The notes under the pieces: generated by a model
Told to the model about the DNA's origin: nothing
Database searches by the model: none
What the model saw: the letters and a program-made list of their open reading frames with translations, nothing else
NCBI RefSeq assembly: GCF_900115195.1
Contig: NZ_FOVO01000015.1
Span: 1-64,000, forward strand
Source of the DNA: Xenorhabdus japonica
GTDB taxonomy: Bacteria; Pseudomonadota; Gammaproteobacteria; Enterobacterales; Enterobacteriaceae
Reading direction: 5' to 3'
Length of the DNA: 64,000 nt
Program-made: the position numbers and the translations under genes
Part shown: piece after piece, positions 50,337 through 60,797 of the stretch
How positions within the stretch are numbered: position 1 is the stretch's first letter
Layout: each line of letters begins with the position of its first letter

Positions 50337-51785
50337 TTATTTCCATTTCAATGCCACATCATCTATCGGCTGCCCCAATACTTCTTTATCTTTTTTATAA
50401 TCATGTGGAACATGCCAGTTTGGACTCCTCCCCTGACGAGGAAGGTCTTTATCACTACGCTTCACATAACCCGAGCGTAAAGCACCAAACATATGTTCAT
50501 CAACGACTATCTCATCCGATGAAGCATACGCTGTTACAACTGTGGCATTACGACGATCCATCTCCTTTAACAAACGACAAATATAGTCTGCTGATAAATC
50601 AACTTTTAATGTCCAGGCATTATTAATATAACCAAACAAAGAGGCAAAATTAGGAATACCTTGTAACAATGTCCCCTTATAAAACATTAGCTTATGACTT
50701 TCTAGTGGTTGTCCGTCAACAGAGAGCTTAATTCCCCCCATAAGTTGTAATTGCAACCCTGTCGCTGTCACTATGATATCCGCAGGTAATTCCTTACCAG
50801 ACTGCAACAAAATACTGTTTTCAGTAATACGTTCAATCTGATCAGTAACGATAGACGCTTTGCCTTCTCTCAGTACCTTAAATAGATTGCTATCGGGAAC
50901 AAAGCACAATCTTTCGTCCCATGGCATGTACTTTGGCGTAAGGTGTTTCATGTCAAAAGTAGGGCCAACCTTTCTGCGAGCCAACCAAAGTAAGAATGTT
51001 TTCAATAAGTTAGGAAAATATCGACTCACTTTATACAGTGAACTAAAAAAGAAAATATTACGACTTCTGCTCAATGCATAAATCCAACGTTGCGGAACAA
51101 TGCCTTTTAAAAACTCAGCGATCTTATCCTTGCCCGGTATCGAAAAAATATAGCTAGGGGAACGCTGTAACATAGTGATGTGTTCAGTATCATTGGCCAT
51201 AGCTGGAAGTAAAGTTACGGCTGTTGCACCACTTCCAATCACAACAACTCGCTTTCCTTTGTAATCCAATGTATCAGGCCAATGTTGTGGATGAACTATC
51301 GTGCCTTTGAAATCTTCAAGGCCGGGAAATTGAGGTAAATGTGGTTGATCATAGTTGTAGTAGCCTGTCGCAGAAATAAGAAAATTACAGGTAAATTGCC
51401 GTATTTCTCCACTAGCTTCATCAATTGCAGTAATAGCCCATTGATGTGTTTCATTTGACCAATCAGTTTGAGTAATCTTTAATCCAAACTGTATTTTCTT
51501 ATCAACTCCATACTCTTCCGCCGCTGAATGGAGATAATGTCTAATTGAAAGGCCATCAGCAAAAATGCTGGTATCTGTCCAAGGGCGGAATTTATAGCCG
51601 TAGCTCATCATATCTGAATCTGTACGAATGCCCGGATAGCGAAATAAATCCCAAGTTCCACCTATTGCATGACGACGTTCTAAGATCCCCACTTTCTTAT
51701 TAGGACATTCTCTTTCCAGATGACATGCCATACCAATGCCAGAAACTCCAGCTCCTATGATCAAAATATCATAATGGTTATCCAT
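50337..51785 (-). CDS. Flavin monooxygenase, Baeyer-Villiger type
   Basis: 482 residues. The FAD-binding GAGVSG (residues 11-16) is followed by GGTWDLFRYPGIRTDSD, then FKGTIVHPQHWP, which fits the BVMO fingerprint FxGxxxHxxxW, and a second nucleotide fold GSGATA for NADPH. It should insert oxygen next to a ketone or oxidise a soft heteroatom using NADPH and O2. AGGGGG lies just ahead of the ATG. Together with the amidase downstream it may form a small catabolic or tailoring pair. No biosynthetic cluster is visible. Confidence 0.85.
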   Translation of the reverse strand: MDNHYDILIIGAGVSGIGMACHLERECPNKKVGILERRHAIGGTWDLFRYPGIRTDSDMMSYGYKFRPWTDTSIFADGLSIRHYLHSAAEEYGVDKKIQFGLKITQTDWSNETHQWAITAIDEASGEIRQFTCNFLISATGYYNYDQPHLPQFPGLEDFKGTIVHPQHWPDTLDYKGKRVVVIGSGATAVTLLPAMANDTEHITMLQRSPSYIFSIPGKDKIAEFLKGIVPQRWIYALSRSRNIFFFSSLYKVSRYFPNLLKTFLLWLARRKVGPTFDMKHLTPKYMPWDERLCFVPDSNLFKVLREGKASIVTDQIERITENSILLQSGKELPADIIVTATGLQLQLMGGIKLSVDGQPLESHKLMFYKGTLLQGIPNFASLFGYINNAWTLKVDLSADYICRLLKEMDRRNATVVTAYASSDEIVVDEHMFGALRSGYVKRSDKDLPRQGRSPNWHVPHDYKKDKEVLGQPIDDVALKWK

Positions 51786-51969
51786 ACAATCCCCCTACAA
51801 AAATGCACATTTAATCAAATAAGTATCCTGCACAATCTTCCATGTTATTTTTTATTTGCAGGGGTAACCATTTGCATTTATGTGGGGGGAGTATCACAGT
51901 TAGAGACAGCTAATAGCCTGAGTTTTGGTAGAAACAACTGTATTTCCAATCTTAGATTTTCTTAACATG

Positions 51970-52971
51970 TTATCTAATCCGCCAATATCCCCCTTTTTTC
52001 GCATCAACTCGAATCAAGAGTCCATTTTCCTGCAACACTTTGATATTTCTTTCTATTGTTCGAGGATTAACGCCCAAATTATCAGCTAATTGAGATATTG
52101 TTATAGAGTGCTGATCAGCGATAAGAGATAAGATTTTTTGCGAAGTCGCATTGAGTGGCTGTGAATTTTCTTCCGACATTTCTACCGACATCGCAGTAGT
52201 ATTCGGCTTTTTCGTATGAATACTTTCCTTAAGTGCTTCGACTAATTTTTCCAGCATAAAATCAATAAATGACGTACAGTCGCTCGCCTAGTCACATTCT
52301 CTAATCACCTGATAATAGGCCTGCTGTTGATAATGAATGATGGTTTCTACTGGTAACCATGCCAACTCTAAACGCCATTCACTTAAAATCAATGTTTGCC
52401 ATAAATGCCCCATGCGACCATTCCCATCAGCAAATGGATGAATAAATTCAAATTCATAATGAAAGATAGAACTGGCAATCAATGGGTGAATATCAGTCTG
52501 CTTTAACCACGTAAGTAGATCGCTAATCAGACGCGATATTTGGCTGGCAGGGGGAGCCATATGGATAAGTTGATTTTCGCGATAAATTCCAACATCACTG
52601 CAACGTAATTGCCCTGGTTGATCAATTAACCCCATCATCAACAGTCGGTGTGCTGCCAATAAGTCAGATAATCGGTGACTACGCCAATCCGGTAATTTCT
52701 CATAAGCTAATATGGCATTGCGTACTTCCTGAATATCCTTTGCAGGGGCCAATACACGTTTACCATCCATAATTGCTGTGATTTGTTCAATCGATAAACT
52801 ATTATGCTCAATAGCCAATGACGCTTGTATTGTGCGAATCCGGTTTTCTTTACGCAACAAGGGTGAAATTATCTCACTTTGTACTGACCAACGCCCCAAT
52901 AACTCGCCTATTTCTATAACACGATTAAGTATAGATGGTGTGATACGGTAAGGAGGTTGGTAAGCCGCCAC
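51970..52971 (-). pseudogene. Fic-family protein split by an in-frame amber codon
   Basis: The frame starts at GTG 52971 (GAGGAAATT ahead) and runs 227 codons to TAG at 52290-52288, then continues in the same frame for 105 more codons to 51970. The whole would be ~333 residues, the usual size of Fic proteins with a C-terminal winged helix. Part one has the N-terminal AIEHNSLS region and the Fic motif HPFADGNGRMGH (usual end is R, here H). Part two starts ASDCTSFIDFML, the expected continuation, and has a helix-turn-helix (ITISQLADNLGVNPRTIERNI). The amber is one base from CAG. Without suppression the Fic core is made without the DNA-binding domain; the ATG at 52257 could start the latter separately. 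Confidence 0.75.
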
Positions 52972-53034
52972 AATAATTTCCTCTTGAATCGGCCAAGCGT
53001 TAAAGTGAGATTACTACATTGGTGTTACAACTAC

Positions 53035-53076
53035 AGTTATGTAATCCTAGTTATGTAAACCTAATGATGTGAACCT
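53035..53076. repeat. Three tandem 14-bp repeats upstream of fic
   Basis: AGTTATGTAATCCT, AGTTATGTAAACCT and AATGATGTGAACCT lie head to tail about 65 bases upstream of the fic start. Their spacing suggests an operator for a regulator bound on one DNA face per ~1.3 turns. Confidence 0.55.
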
Positions 53077-53096
53077 AAATTTATAGCGATCTAACC

Positions 53097-53216
53097 ATGA
53101 GTGAATATCAATATTATCATTTTGAACGGATTGATGGCGTGCTGTCCACAAAACAAAGCGCCGGAAAAAATCAGCACCTTGTCAGTACCCAGAAGGCACT
53201 ATTGTTAGTGCCTTGA
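53097..53216 (+). pseudogene. N-terminal remnant of a larger unknown protein
   Basis: A 39-codon frame starting MSEYQYYHFERIDGVLSTKQ. The MSEYQYYxFxxID start is familiar from much longer hypothetical proteins; here it ends after 39 codons in a hairpin-bearing sequence (AAGGCACT...AGTGCCTT). It is probably a leftover of a gene replaced by its neighbours. Confidence 0.35.
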
Positions 53217-53227
53217 TGCCATTAAGA

Positions 53228-56200
53228 TTAAAAATGAGCACTGAACGTATCAAAGTTATCGACTTTGACAAATTTAGCAGAGTTGGGCACTTCTTTACCG
53301 TCTTTGTCTTTGCTTAACGCATTGAAATGCTCAACGCCACACTTGATCTTGGCCTTTTCAGCCTCACGCAGATCATCTGAAAATATGCTTGATTTCGTTT
53401 CAACCACAAAGTAAAGCTGCTCCCCCGTTCCATCATCTTTGTCAATTAATACCGCCCAGTCAGGATTGTAACTGCCCAGTGGAGTATCAATCTTGAACCA
53501 AGATGGCAGCTTGGAATAAATCTTCACTTCTTCAGCGCCTTCTAGCTTTTCAGCAAAGTTAAACTCGGTATCTGAATCGCAAATGATGTAGTCATATACC
53601 GACTTTTCAGCTTTCACCATATCTTTGAGGTAGCCAGTCAGCTCTTCTTCTTGGAAAAGCTCTTGGGAATAGTATGCCTCGTCACCAATACGGTGATATT
53701 TAACGCCATCTACAATGACAATACGCATCTGCTTACGGATAACTTCACCAGCTAACTCGATAAAGCGCTGAGGGTTGTTTTTGAAGGATTCCAGCTTATC
53801 GCCCAAACCCAGCAGAATATCGATAATTGTCTGACGGGTCAGGTTGGTTTGATCGGTCAGATAAGTCACGATATCTGGCAACTGGAAGTTGCGATTGCGG
53901 TAATACTGGATTTTGGTTTTCTCATCGTAGGTTTCCAGTTCAGCTTCAGTAACAGCAACCTTAACCTTGGTGTACTGAAACTTGGCGCTGGCTACCGCTA
54001 CGTTCGTTCTAATTTCCTTGATACAGTTTCCAACCAGCTCGTTGATACTAAAGTTAACACGATAAGTTGTTTTGTATTTAATACGCCCCCAAAGAGCCTT
54101 GAAGTCTTCACCAAGTACAACCTGTTTACCATTTGTATCTTCACACAAGGCTACAGAACGCTTCTCTTCGTGTTTTTTCACGTTTAAGCCTTTTGTCAGT
54201 TTCTTTAACGTGGCAACGATGGCATCAGTATGCTCAGCGACACTGGAAGGAAGACTTACCTCATTGTTATTGATAGCAATTTTCAGCATATCCTGAATCT
54301 TGCCTTTACTATCGATATAACCTTGAGACAGAAGATGCCGGAAGATCTCTTCTGACTTCTTCGCTCCCAAAAAGGCTTTCTCATCCAGCTCGCCAGAAAC
54401 AACAATGTTGGCAAATTGGTGAGACTCAACCACACCAAATTTAATGCCTTCCTCCGCTTCAATCTCTTTTTGCAGTTCAGAAACAAAGCTTTCATAAGAT
54501 TCGTTTGCCATAACGGTCAGAGTATTTACCTCAAAACCGTAAGCCACGCGCTCACCAGATTGATCAACGGCTAAACGTAAGCCACGACCGATTTCCTGTC
54601 GTTTTTTAGTAATTGAGCTGGTTTCATTCAACGTACAGATCTGGAAAACATTCGGGTTGTCCCAGCCTTCTTTCAATGCTGAGTGTGAAAAGATAAAGCG
54701 CAGCTTCTCGTCTATAGATAGAAGCTTTTCTTTGTCTTTCATGATCAGATTATAGGCCGATTCATCGGCGGCGGTTTTACCCCCTTCGCCTTTAGCTGAA
54801 AGCTTCGAGTCAGCAAACTGAGGGTTGCCGGAGGCATCTTTTTTCTTGTCCTGTGCAAAGTAACCATCATGCACTGTTTGAGTGAGTTCTTGCAACGCGA
54901 CTGCGTTGATGGTGTATTTATCTCCATTATTATCCCAGATTCTCGGGTACAACACGCGATATTTGGGCTTGCTAACCTGCTTGGCAAACTCTTCTTCAAA
55001 CCACTTGGCAAACTTACCCTGAACAGGAACGCCATCTTTAGAGTAGCCGCGGTAGTTGGCAACCTTATCGATAAAGAACAGACTCAGCACCTTAATACCT
55101 TTCTGGCTTAGGATTTTCGAGTGGTCGAGCTTGTCATAGCCCGTTGTTACCTTGTGGTAGAACTTCAGCTCTTTTTCTAGGTGCTCTTCGATAGTTTTGG
55201 CTATTTGAATGCGCTTAAAGGCCTCCGAATCCACTTCGCCAATAGCTTGCCCAAGACGCACAATTTCATCACGACTGGTAAAATCAATGTACTCATTACC
55301 TTCTTCGCAATAAATATCGTTAACGACATAGCCTTCATAAACACTACGCCCACCCGAAAGTTCGAATAAGTCATTGAGCTGACCATCTTTGATGGTTATT
55401 ACTTTACGTGGTTGCAGCTTGCCTGTACGCGTTTGAGCATCAATTTCAATCTTGGCAGAAATGGGGGACTTTTTATTATCAACACTCACTAGCTTAATGT
55501 AGGCTTGGTTATGCCCGTCTTTAACATCCAGGGAAGCAACCTCAATTTGCTTAACCAGTTTGCGCTCATAGGCATCAATAGCGTCAAGCTTATACAACAG
55601 GTGTGGAGCTTCCTTCAACGTGGCTGAATAACGGAATGTACACAGCGGTTTTAAGCTACCAATCGCTTCTTTTCGGTTTGCCGTTGATACAACAGACTGT
55701 GGTTCATCAATAATGACGACAGGACGAGTAACCTGAATAAATTCAATAGGCTTCATCCCGTTTAATCTGTCATCTGTACGGTGAATCAGATTCGCCGTAG
55801 TTTCCTTCGTAGGATCAGAGAATGACTTACTGAACGCATCAATATTGATCACCATGATTTGAATGTAATCATTGGTAGCAAAGTTACGAACCTGCTCGCG
55901 CTTTGATGAGTCATAGACAAAATAGTCATACTGGGCGTTTTTATACTGCTCACGGAAGTGCTGCTCAGTGATTTGCAGTGATTTATAGACGCCTTCTTTA
56001 ATCGCAATGGACGGCACCACGATAATGAACTTTGTCAGTCCATAACGCTGATTTAGCTCAAAGATAGAACGCAGGTATACATAGGTTTTACCTGTACCTG
56101 TTTCCATCTCAACACTGAAATCCAGACTTGGCAGTTCTTGCTTTGCGTTTTCAACCTGTGGCAAGCCATTCTTTAACTGAACATTACGCGTGTTGGCATA

Positions 56201-56401
56201 AATCTCATCAGGCAATAAGGTAAGAGTATTACCGACACCGATGTCGTTGTTTTTACTAAATATATCCAGCTGCTGATTCGCCAGCACATTATCAGCTACA
56301 GTAAAATTGCATTGAAATGTTTCCTGCCCTTCAAACACACCTAAAACAGCTTCAACTGCATCTATTTGGTGTGATAAGTCCGATCTAAATTGAATCTTCA
56401 T
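53228..56401 (-). CDS. res: Type III restriction enzyme, Res subunit
   Basis: 1057 residues from the ATG of MKIQFRSDL (56401). SF2 helicase motifs: METGTGKTYVYLRS (motif I, about residue 100), IIDEPQSV (motif II), FRYSATLKEAP (III), and KKRQEIGRGLRLAVDQ (VI). The C-terminal endonuclease domain has PDWAVLI...FVVETKSS, the PD-(D/E)xK pattern. It translocates along DNA and cuts when two unmethylated sites are met. It begins 10 bases after the mod stop, with GGTGGTGGTG as the only ribosome site. Confidence 0.93.
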   Translation of the reverse strand: MKIQFRSDLSHQIDAVEAVLGVFEGQETFQCNFTVADNVLANQQLDIFSKNNDIGVGNTLTLLPDEIYANTRNVQLKNGLPQVENAKQELPSLDFSVEMETGTGKTYVYLRSIFELNQRYGLTKFIIVVPSIAIKEGVYKSLQITEQHFREQYKNAQYDYFVYDSSKREQVRNFATNDYIQIMVINIDAFSKSFSDPTKETTANLIHRTDDRLNGMKPIEFIQVTRPVVIIDEPQSVVSTANRKEAIGSLKPLCTFRYSATLKEAPHLLYKLDAIDAYERKLVKQIEVASLDVKDGHNQAYIKLVSVDNKKSPISAKIEIDAQTRTGKLQPRKVITIKDGQLNDLFELSGGRSVYEGYVVNDIYCEEGNEYIDFTSRDEIVRLGQAIGEVDSEAFKRIQIAKTIEEHLEKELKFYHKVTTGYDKLDHSKILSQKGIKVLSLFFIDKVANYRGYSKDGVPVQGKFAKWFEEEFAKQVSKPKYRVLYPRIWDNNGDKYTINAVALQELTQTVHDGYFAQDKKKDASGNPQFADSKLSAKGEGGKTAADESAYNLIMKDKEKLLSIDEKLRFIFSHSALKEGWDNPNVFQICTLNETSSITKKRQEIGRGLRLAVDQSGERVAYGFEVNTLTVMANESYESFVSELQKEIEAEEGIKFGVVESHQFANIVVSGELDEKAFLGAKKSEEIFRHLLSQGYIDSKGKIQDMLKIAINNNEVSLPSSVAEHTDAIVATLKKLTKGLNVKKHEEKRSVALCEDTNGKQVVLGEDFKALWGRIKYKTTYRVNFSINELVGNCIKEIRTNVAVASAKFQYTKVKVAVTEAELETYDEKTKIQYYRNRNFQLPDIVTYLTDQTNLTRQTIIDILLGLGDKLESFKNNPQRFIELAGEVIRKQMRIVIVDGVKYHRIGDEAYYSQELFQEEELTGYLKDMVKAEKSVYDYIICDSDTEFNFAEKLEGAEEVKIYSKLPSWFKIDTPLGSYNPDWAVLIDKDDGTGEQLYFVVETKSSIFSDDLREAEKAKIKCGVEHFNALSKDKDGKEVPNSAKFVKVDNFDTFSAHF

Positions 56402-56411
56402 CACCACCACC

Positions 56412-58316
56412 TTAAATGCTTTTTACATCGTCGATACCATACTGCTTCAGGATCTGAATCACATTGGTCTTCACTACGCTGTCTGCAAATCCTTGGTCTT
56501 TAAAAACGACTTGAGTATTTTCTGGATTGAGTTTTTCTTTCAGTTTGGCGATGCCCTTAACCACCTGTTCAGTAATGCTATCGTCCAGGCAAACTATTAA
56601 AGAACCTGTACCAACAACAAATACCCTCTTGCCCTCGATTGTTGCTTCTTCAACATGAGTGGTTAATTCAATACCGTATTTAAGTAGGATTTCATAAAGA
56701 ACGTCTTCTGAATTACGACCATTTTTAACGGAATCAGAAGCTTGTTGAAGAACCTGTTCCAAATTATCAAAGTTAGCATCCCAATAGTGAATATTTGTTT
56801 GATCTAATTTGAAAAACTTAACACCCTGAGTTTTATCTTCTTCTAAAATAGCATTTTTTATTCTTTTTAGGGAGATTCTGGAAATCAATTCTGGTAGTGA
56901 CTCCTTAGTACAATACTCTGTTGCACCTGAATTTTTTGAGACAGACTCAGGCAATTGAACCAATATAAACTTTCTTCTGCCGCCATCTTTCTTATTTTGC
57001 TTTAACACCGCATGACCTGTAGAACCACTTCCAGCAAAAAAGTCAAGAATTATATCTTCACTATCCGTGACCTTCATTAAGTGTTCAATTAGTCCTGTCG
57101 GCTTTGGATAATCAAAAACAGATGAACAGAGAAGGGCTTCAACCTCTTTACTTCCTTGCTTTGTTGTAAAATCTGTTATTATTGTTTTTGGATGTTCGGT
57201 GCCTCGCTTTTTAACATACTGAAGAACACCATTAGATTTGAAGAAAAACTCAACAACCTGCTGTCCTTTAGAGTCAAAAGTATCATTTCCTGATAGCCAA
57301 TTTTCGATTTGGCTCTTCATTGTCCAACCCGCTTTTAGAGTAACTTCGCTAGCTAAATATCCATTCTTACATTCAAATACACCTGAAGTAACTTCAACGA
57401 CTTCTTTATCTCCAAATACTGATGAAAACGTTTTATTTTCACCTAAAAACCTAACTCCAGCAGGGAATGTTATTTCTGACGCAGGGTTTTTAAAGCTCAC
57501 TTTTTTTATTGCACGATCAGAAATTAAGCTATCATCTCCCTTATAAACAATATGAGGTAACTGAGATATATCTTTTGCATATGCCAAGATATATTCATGT
57601 TCTCTGGTAAAAGTTGATGCAGAGGTTCTTCCACTCTTCCAAATAAATCTTTCAACAAAATTATCTTCACCAAATATTTCATTGCACAAATTGGACAAAT
57701 TAACAACTTCATGTTCATCTATAGATATAAATATAATTCCACCATCGGATAATAAATTTCTGGCCAATTTCAATCTTGGGTAAAGCATATTTAGCCAATC
57801 TGTATGATACCGACCAGATGTGTCAGAATTAGTGCTAAAAGGCTTACCTTGACTATTTACTTGTCCTGTTAATACCTGATAATTTCTTATGTTGTCATGG
57901 AAATTATCTTTATAAATAAAGTCATTTCCTGTGTTATATGGCGGATCGATATAGATCATTTTTACCTTTTTATGGTAAGACTTTTGTAATATTTTAAGTA
58001 CTTCAAGGTTATCACCTTCAATAAAAAGGTTCTCTGTGGTATCCCAATTCACACTTTCTTCTTTACAAGGGCGTAGGGTTCCTGTTGATGGAGTTTGGGC
58101 AATTTGACGTGCGCGGGCTTTACCATGCCAAGTGAAGTTATAGCGCTCGTCTGAATCATCGATAGCTTCACCAAGCACCGCTTTTAAGGCGTCAAAGTCG
58201 ATTTTGCTTTCAGAAAATACCTCAGGGAAAAGCTGTTTAAGTTGGTCGATATTTTTTTGAGTGATATCCGTACTTTTGGACTCTGGATCGTTCAGGGTGA
58301 TTTTTTCAATTGTCAT
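56412..58316 (-). CDS. mod: Type III DNA methyltransferase, Mod subunit
   Basis: 634 residues from the ATG of MTIEKITLND (58316), which fits the family start; an ATG 13 codons earlier (58355) is also possible. N6-adenine methylase of the beta class: DPPYNTG (residues 124-130) precedes DFFAGSGSTGHAV, and LRPCKEESVNWDTTENLF-like and FIEGDNLEVLK elements are typical of Type III Mod. The central target-recognition region (residues ~230-390) sets the DNA site and cannot be read by eye. No simple repeat suggests phase variation. It precedes res, forming a complete system. Confidence 0.93.
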   Translation of the reverse strand: MTIEKITLNDPESKSTDITQKNIDQLKQLFPEVFSESKIDFDALKAVLGEAIDDSDERYNFTWHGKARARQIAQTPSTGTLRPCKEESVNWDTTENLFIEGDNLEVLKILQKSYHKKVKMIYIDPPYNTGNDFIYKDNFHDNIRNYQVLTGQVNSQGKPFSTNSDTSGRYHTDWLNMLYPRLKLARNLLSDGGIIFISIDEHEVVNLSNLCNEIFGEDNFVERFIWKSGRTSASTFTREHEYILAYAKDISQLPHIVYKGDDSLISDRAIKKVSFKNPASEITFPAGVRFLGENKTFSSVFGDKEVVEVTSGVFECKNGYLASEVTLKAGWTMKSQIENWLSGNDTFDSKGQQVVEFFFKSNGVLQYVKKRGTEHPKTIITDFTTKQGSKEVEALLCSSVFDYPKPTGLIEHLMKVTDSEDIILDFFAGSGSTGHAVLKQNKKDGGRRKFILVQLPESVSKNSGATEYCTKESLPELISRISLKRIKNAILEEDKTQGVKFFKLDQTNIHYWDANFDNLEQVLQQASDSVKNGRNSEDVLYEILLKYGIELTTHVEEATIEGKRVFVVGTGSLIVCLDDSITEQVVKGIAKLKEKLNPENTQVVFKDQGFADSVVKTNVIQILKQYGIDDVKSI

Positions 58317-58355
58317 CAGAGGAATTCCATTTATTGCCAACTGAGCAAAACTCAT

Positions 58356-58660
58356 GCTCGTGGTTCATATTCTTCGTTAAACTGTTAAATCATTGCCTTA
58401 ATCGCAGCAACTTACTGTTTAAGCGTAGTAAAGAATCCCTGATACATCACAATAAATACTGACACTCTTATAACATAAACATGAAATGTGAAACTAAAAC
58501 CATCGGATCGCCAACATTCCGTTTAATTTACATTTAAAATTGTTCAGAAAGTGATTATTCATCAACAACGGATTGTGAATGTGGCTCGTTTACTGGAACT
58601 CCCCTGATCGGAGTGGAATATAGATAATATCACCGCATCACACAGTATTCGGGCGCACTA
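58356..58660. other. Intergenic region between mod and the glmS terminator
   Basis: About 300 bases without a gene. It should hold the mod promoter. I looked for Tn7 ends (TGTGGGCGGACA) in the stretch downstream of glmS and found none. Confidence 0.4.
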
Positions 58661-58697
58661 ATAAAAAAATCCGGTCAGCTTACGCATAACCGGATTT
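58661..58697 (-). terminator. glmS terminator
   Basis: On the minus strand AAATCCGGT / ACCGGATTT with a 12-base loop is followed by TTTTTTTAT. It is a strong terminator 55 bases after the glmS stop. Confidence 0.9.
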
Positions 58698-58751
58698 AGA
58701 AAATATTCAGTTTTTACTATACGAGCGTATTAATGGCGTACTACAACACCA

Positions 58752-60581
58752 TTACTCCACCGTCACCGATTTCGCCAAATTACGTGGTTGATCCACATCC
58801 GTCCCTTTGATCAAAGCAACGTGGTAAGACAGCAATTGCAGTGGCACGGTATAGAAGATCGGTGCGATCAACTCTTCTACATGTGGCAGGGAGATGATCT
58901 TCATATTTTCACTATTGGTGAAGCCTGCATCCTGATCGGCGAAGACATACAGCAAACCGCCGCGGGCGCGAACTTCTTCGATGTTGGATTTCAGTTTTTC
59001 CAGCAGTTCGTTGTTTGGTGCAACGATGATCACTGGCATATCCGCGTCGATCAATGCCAATGGGCCATGTTTCAATTCACCCGCTGCATAGGCTTCAGCG
59101 TGAATGTAGGAGATCTCTTTCAGTTTAAGTGCGCCTTCCACTGCGATCGGGTATTGATCGCCACGGCCAAGGAACAGTGCATGATGTTTTTCAGAGAAGT
59201 CTTCCGCCAGTGATTCGATCAGCTTGTCTTTTGACAACATGCTTTCAATGCGGCTTGGCAAGGCATGTAGAGCATGAACGATGTCTTGTTCCAATGCTGC
59301 ATTATCACCTTTCAGGCGTCCCATGTAAGCCACCAGCATTAATAACACTGTTAGCTGAGTGGTAAAGGCTTTGGTGGATGCCACGCCGATTTCTGCACCG
59401 GCTTTGGTCATCAGGGCAAATTCTGATTCGCGTACCAGAGAGGAACCAGCCACGTTACAAATAGTCAACGAAGTCAGGTAACCCAATTCTTTGGATAAAC
59501 GCAGTGCAGCCAAGGTATCAGCCGTTTCACCTGACTGGGACAGGGTGATCAGCAAGCTTCCTTTACGGCGTGCTGGCTTGCGGTAACGGAATTCAGAGGC
59601 GATTTCAACATCACATGGAATGCCTGCCAACGATTCGAACCAGTAGCGCGAAACCATTCCCGCATTGTAGGAGGTGCCGCAGGCGACAATTTGAATATGC
59701 TCAACTTGAGACAGTAATTCCGCAGCATTAGCACCCAGTTCTGACAGATTAACCTGACCGTTGCTTAAACGGCCTTCCAATGTGCTCTTGATCGCCATTG
59801 GCTGTTCGTAAATCTCTTTCTGCATGTAGTGACGATATACACCTTTGTCACCTGCATCGTACTGAACGTTGGATTCAATTTGCTCGCGCTCAACCGCTTC
59901 ACCCTGTACATCAAAGATGCGAACAGTACGGCGAGTGATTTCTGCAATATCACCTTCTTCCAGATAGATAAAGCGACGGGTCACCGGCAATAACGCTAAT
60001 TGGTCAGATGCAAGGAAGTTTTCCCCCATACCCAAGCCAATCACCAATGGGCTACCAGAACGCGCTGCTACCAACACATCAGGTTGACGGCTATCCATAA
60101 TTACGGTGCCATAAGCGCCACGCAATTGTGGAATAACACGCTGAATGACTTTCAGCAGTGATCCGCCTTGTTGCTGTTCCCAGTGAACAAGATGGGCAAT
60201 GGTTTCAGTATCTGTATCAGAAGAGAAGGTGTAACCACGTGCTATTAATTCTTCGCGCAGTTCTTCGTGGTTTTCAATTATGCCGTTATGCACAACCGCA
60301 ATATGTTCAGAAACATGAGGATGGGCATTGCTTTCGTTTGGTTCACCGTGAGTCGCCCAACGAGTATGGGCAATTCCTGTTCCGCCAATGACTGGCTGTT
60401 TGTCGGCTTCATCAGCCAGCATCTGCACTTTACCCACTTCACGCAGGCGGGTCATGCGGTTTTCACTGTCAACGACAGCCATACCCGCAGAGTCATAACC
60501 ACGGTACTCCAAGCGACGAAGACCTTCGAGCAGTATTTCTGCAATATCTCGTTGTGCTACTGCACCAACAATTCCACACAT
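58752..60581 (-). CDS. glmS: GlmS, glucosamine-6-phosphate synthase
   Basis: 609 residues as in E. coli. N-terminal glutaminase with catalytic Cys2 (MCGIVGA), then two SIS isomerase domains ([40 protein letters not shown] spread over the second), ending [13 protein letters not shown]. It makes GlcN-6-P for peptidoglycan and LPS. The 3' end of glmS is the Tn7 target in many bacteria. Confidence 0.97.
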   Translation of the reverse strand: MCGIVGAVAQRDIAEILLEGLRRLEYRGYDSAGMAVVDSENRMTRLREVGKVQMLADEADKQPVIGGTGIAHTRWATHGEPNESNAHPHVSEHIAVVHNGIIENHEELREELIARGYTFSSDTDTETIAHLVHWEQQQGGSLLKVIQRVIPQLRGAYGTVIMDSRQPDVLVAARSGSPLVIGLGMGENFLASDQLALLPVTRRFIYLEEGDIAEITRRTVRIFDVQGEAVEREQIESNVQYDAGDKGVYRHYMQKEIYEQPMAIKSTLEGRLSNGQVNLSELGANAAELLSQVEHIQIVACGTSYNAGMVSRYWFESLAGIPCDVEIASEFRYRKPARRKGSLLITLSQSGETADTLAALRLSKELGYLTSLTICNVAGSSLVRESEFALMTKAGAEIGVASTKAFTTQLTVLLMLVAYMGRLKGDNAALEQDIVHALHALPSRIESMLSKDKLIESLAEDFSEKHHALFLGRGDQYPIAVEGALKLKEISYIHAEAYAAGELKHGPLALIDADMPVIIVAPNNELLEKLKSNIEEVRARGGLLYVFADQDAGFTNSENMKIISLPHVEELIAPIFYTVPLQLLSYHVALIKGTDVDQPRNLAKSVTVE

Positions 60582-60691
60582 GGGTTTTATTCCTAAAAAC
60601 AGGGCTAATCAACGCCCTTTTTATGTCGCACAACCTGATTGTCTTACGGCAAATCGTGTTTAGCTTTGCCGTCCCCGAGCTTTGTAGAGAT

Positions 60692-60780
60692 GGGGAATCC
60701 CCTTCACCTTTCAAGCCGCTGCTTTGTTGGATTCGTTCACTTGCCGCCGCGCTGCAACTTGAAATCTATTGGGGATTTTT
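60692..60780. repeat. Dispersed ERIC-like repeat, copy 3 (palindromic)
   Basis: GGAATCCCCTTCACCTTTCAAG at the left (60694 on) is mirrored by CTTGAAATCTATTGGGGATT at the right, making an imperfect palindrome of ~90 bases between glmS and glmU. The ends match copies at 31559 and 62322. Confidence 0.65.
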
Positions 60781-60797
60781 TTATGGATATATCTTAT

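Noticed and set aside
53035-53076. A CRISPR array
   Set aside because: Three head-to-tail 14-bp units without spacers; no cas genes anywhere in the window.
58661-58751. A Tn7-like insertion downstream of glmS
   Set aside because: The position is right for attTn7, but no Tn7-type end or tns gene is present; the neighbours are a Type III R-M system with its own promoter region.
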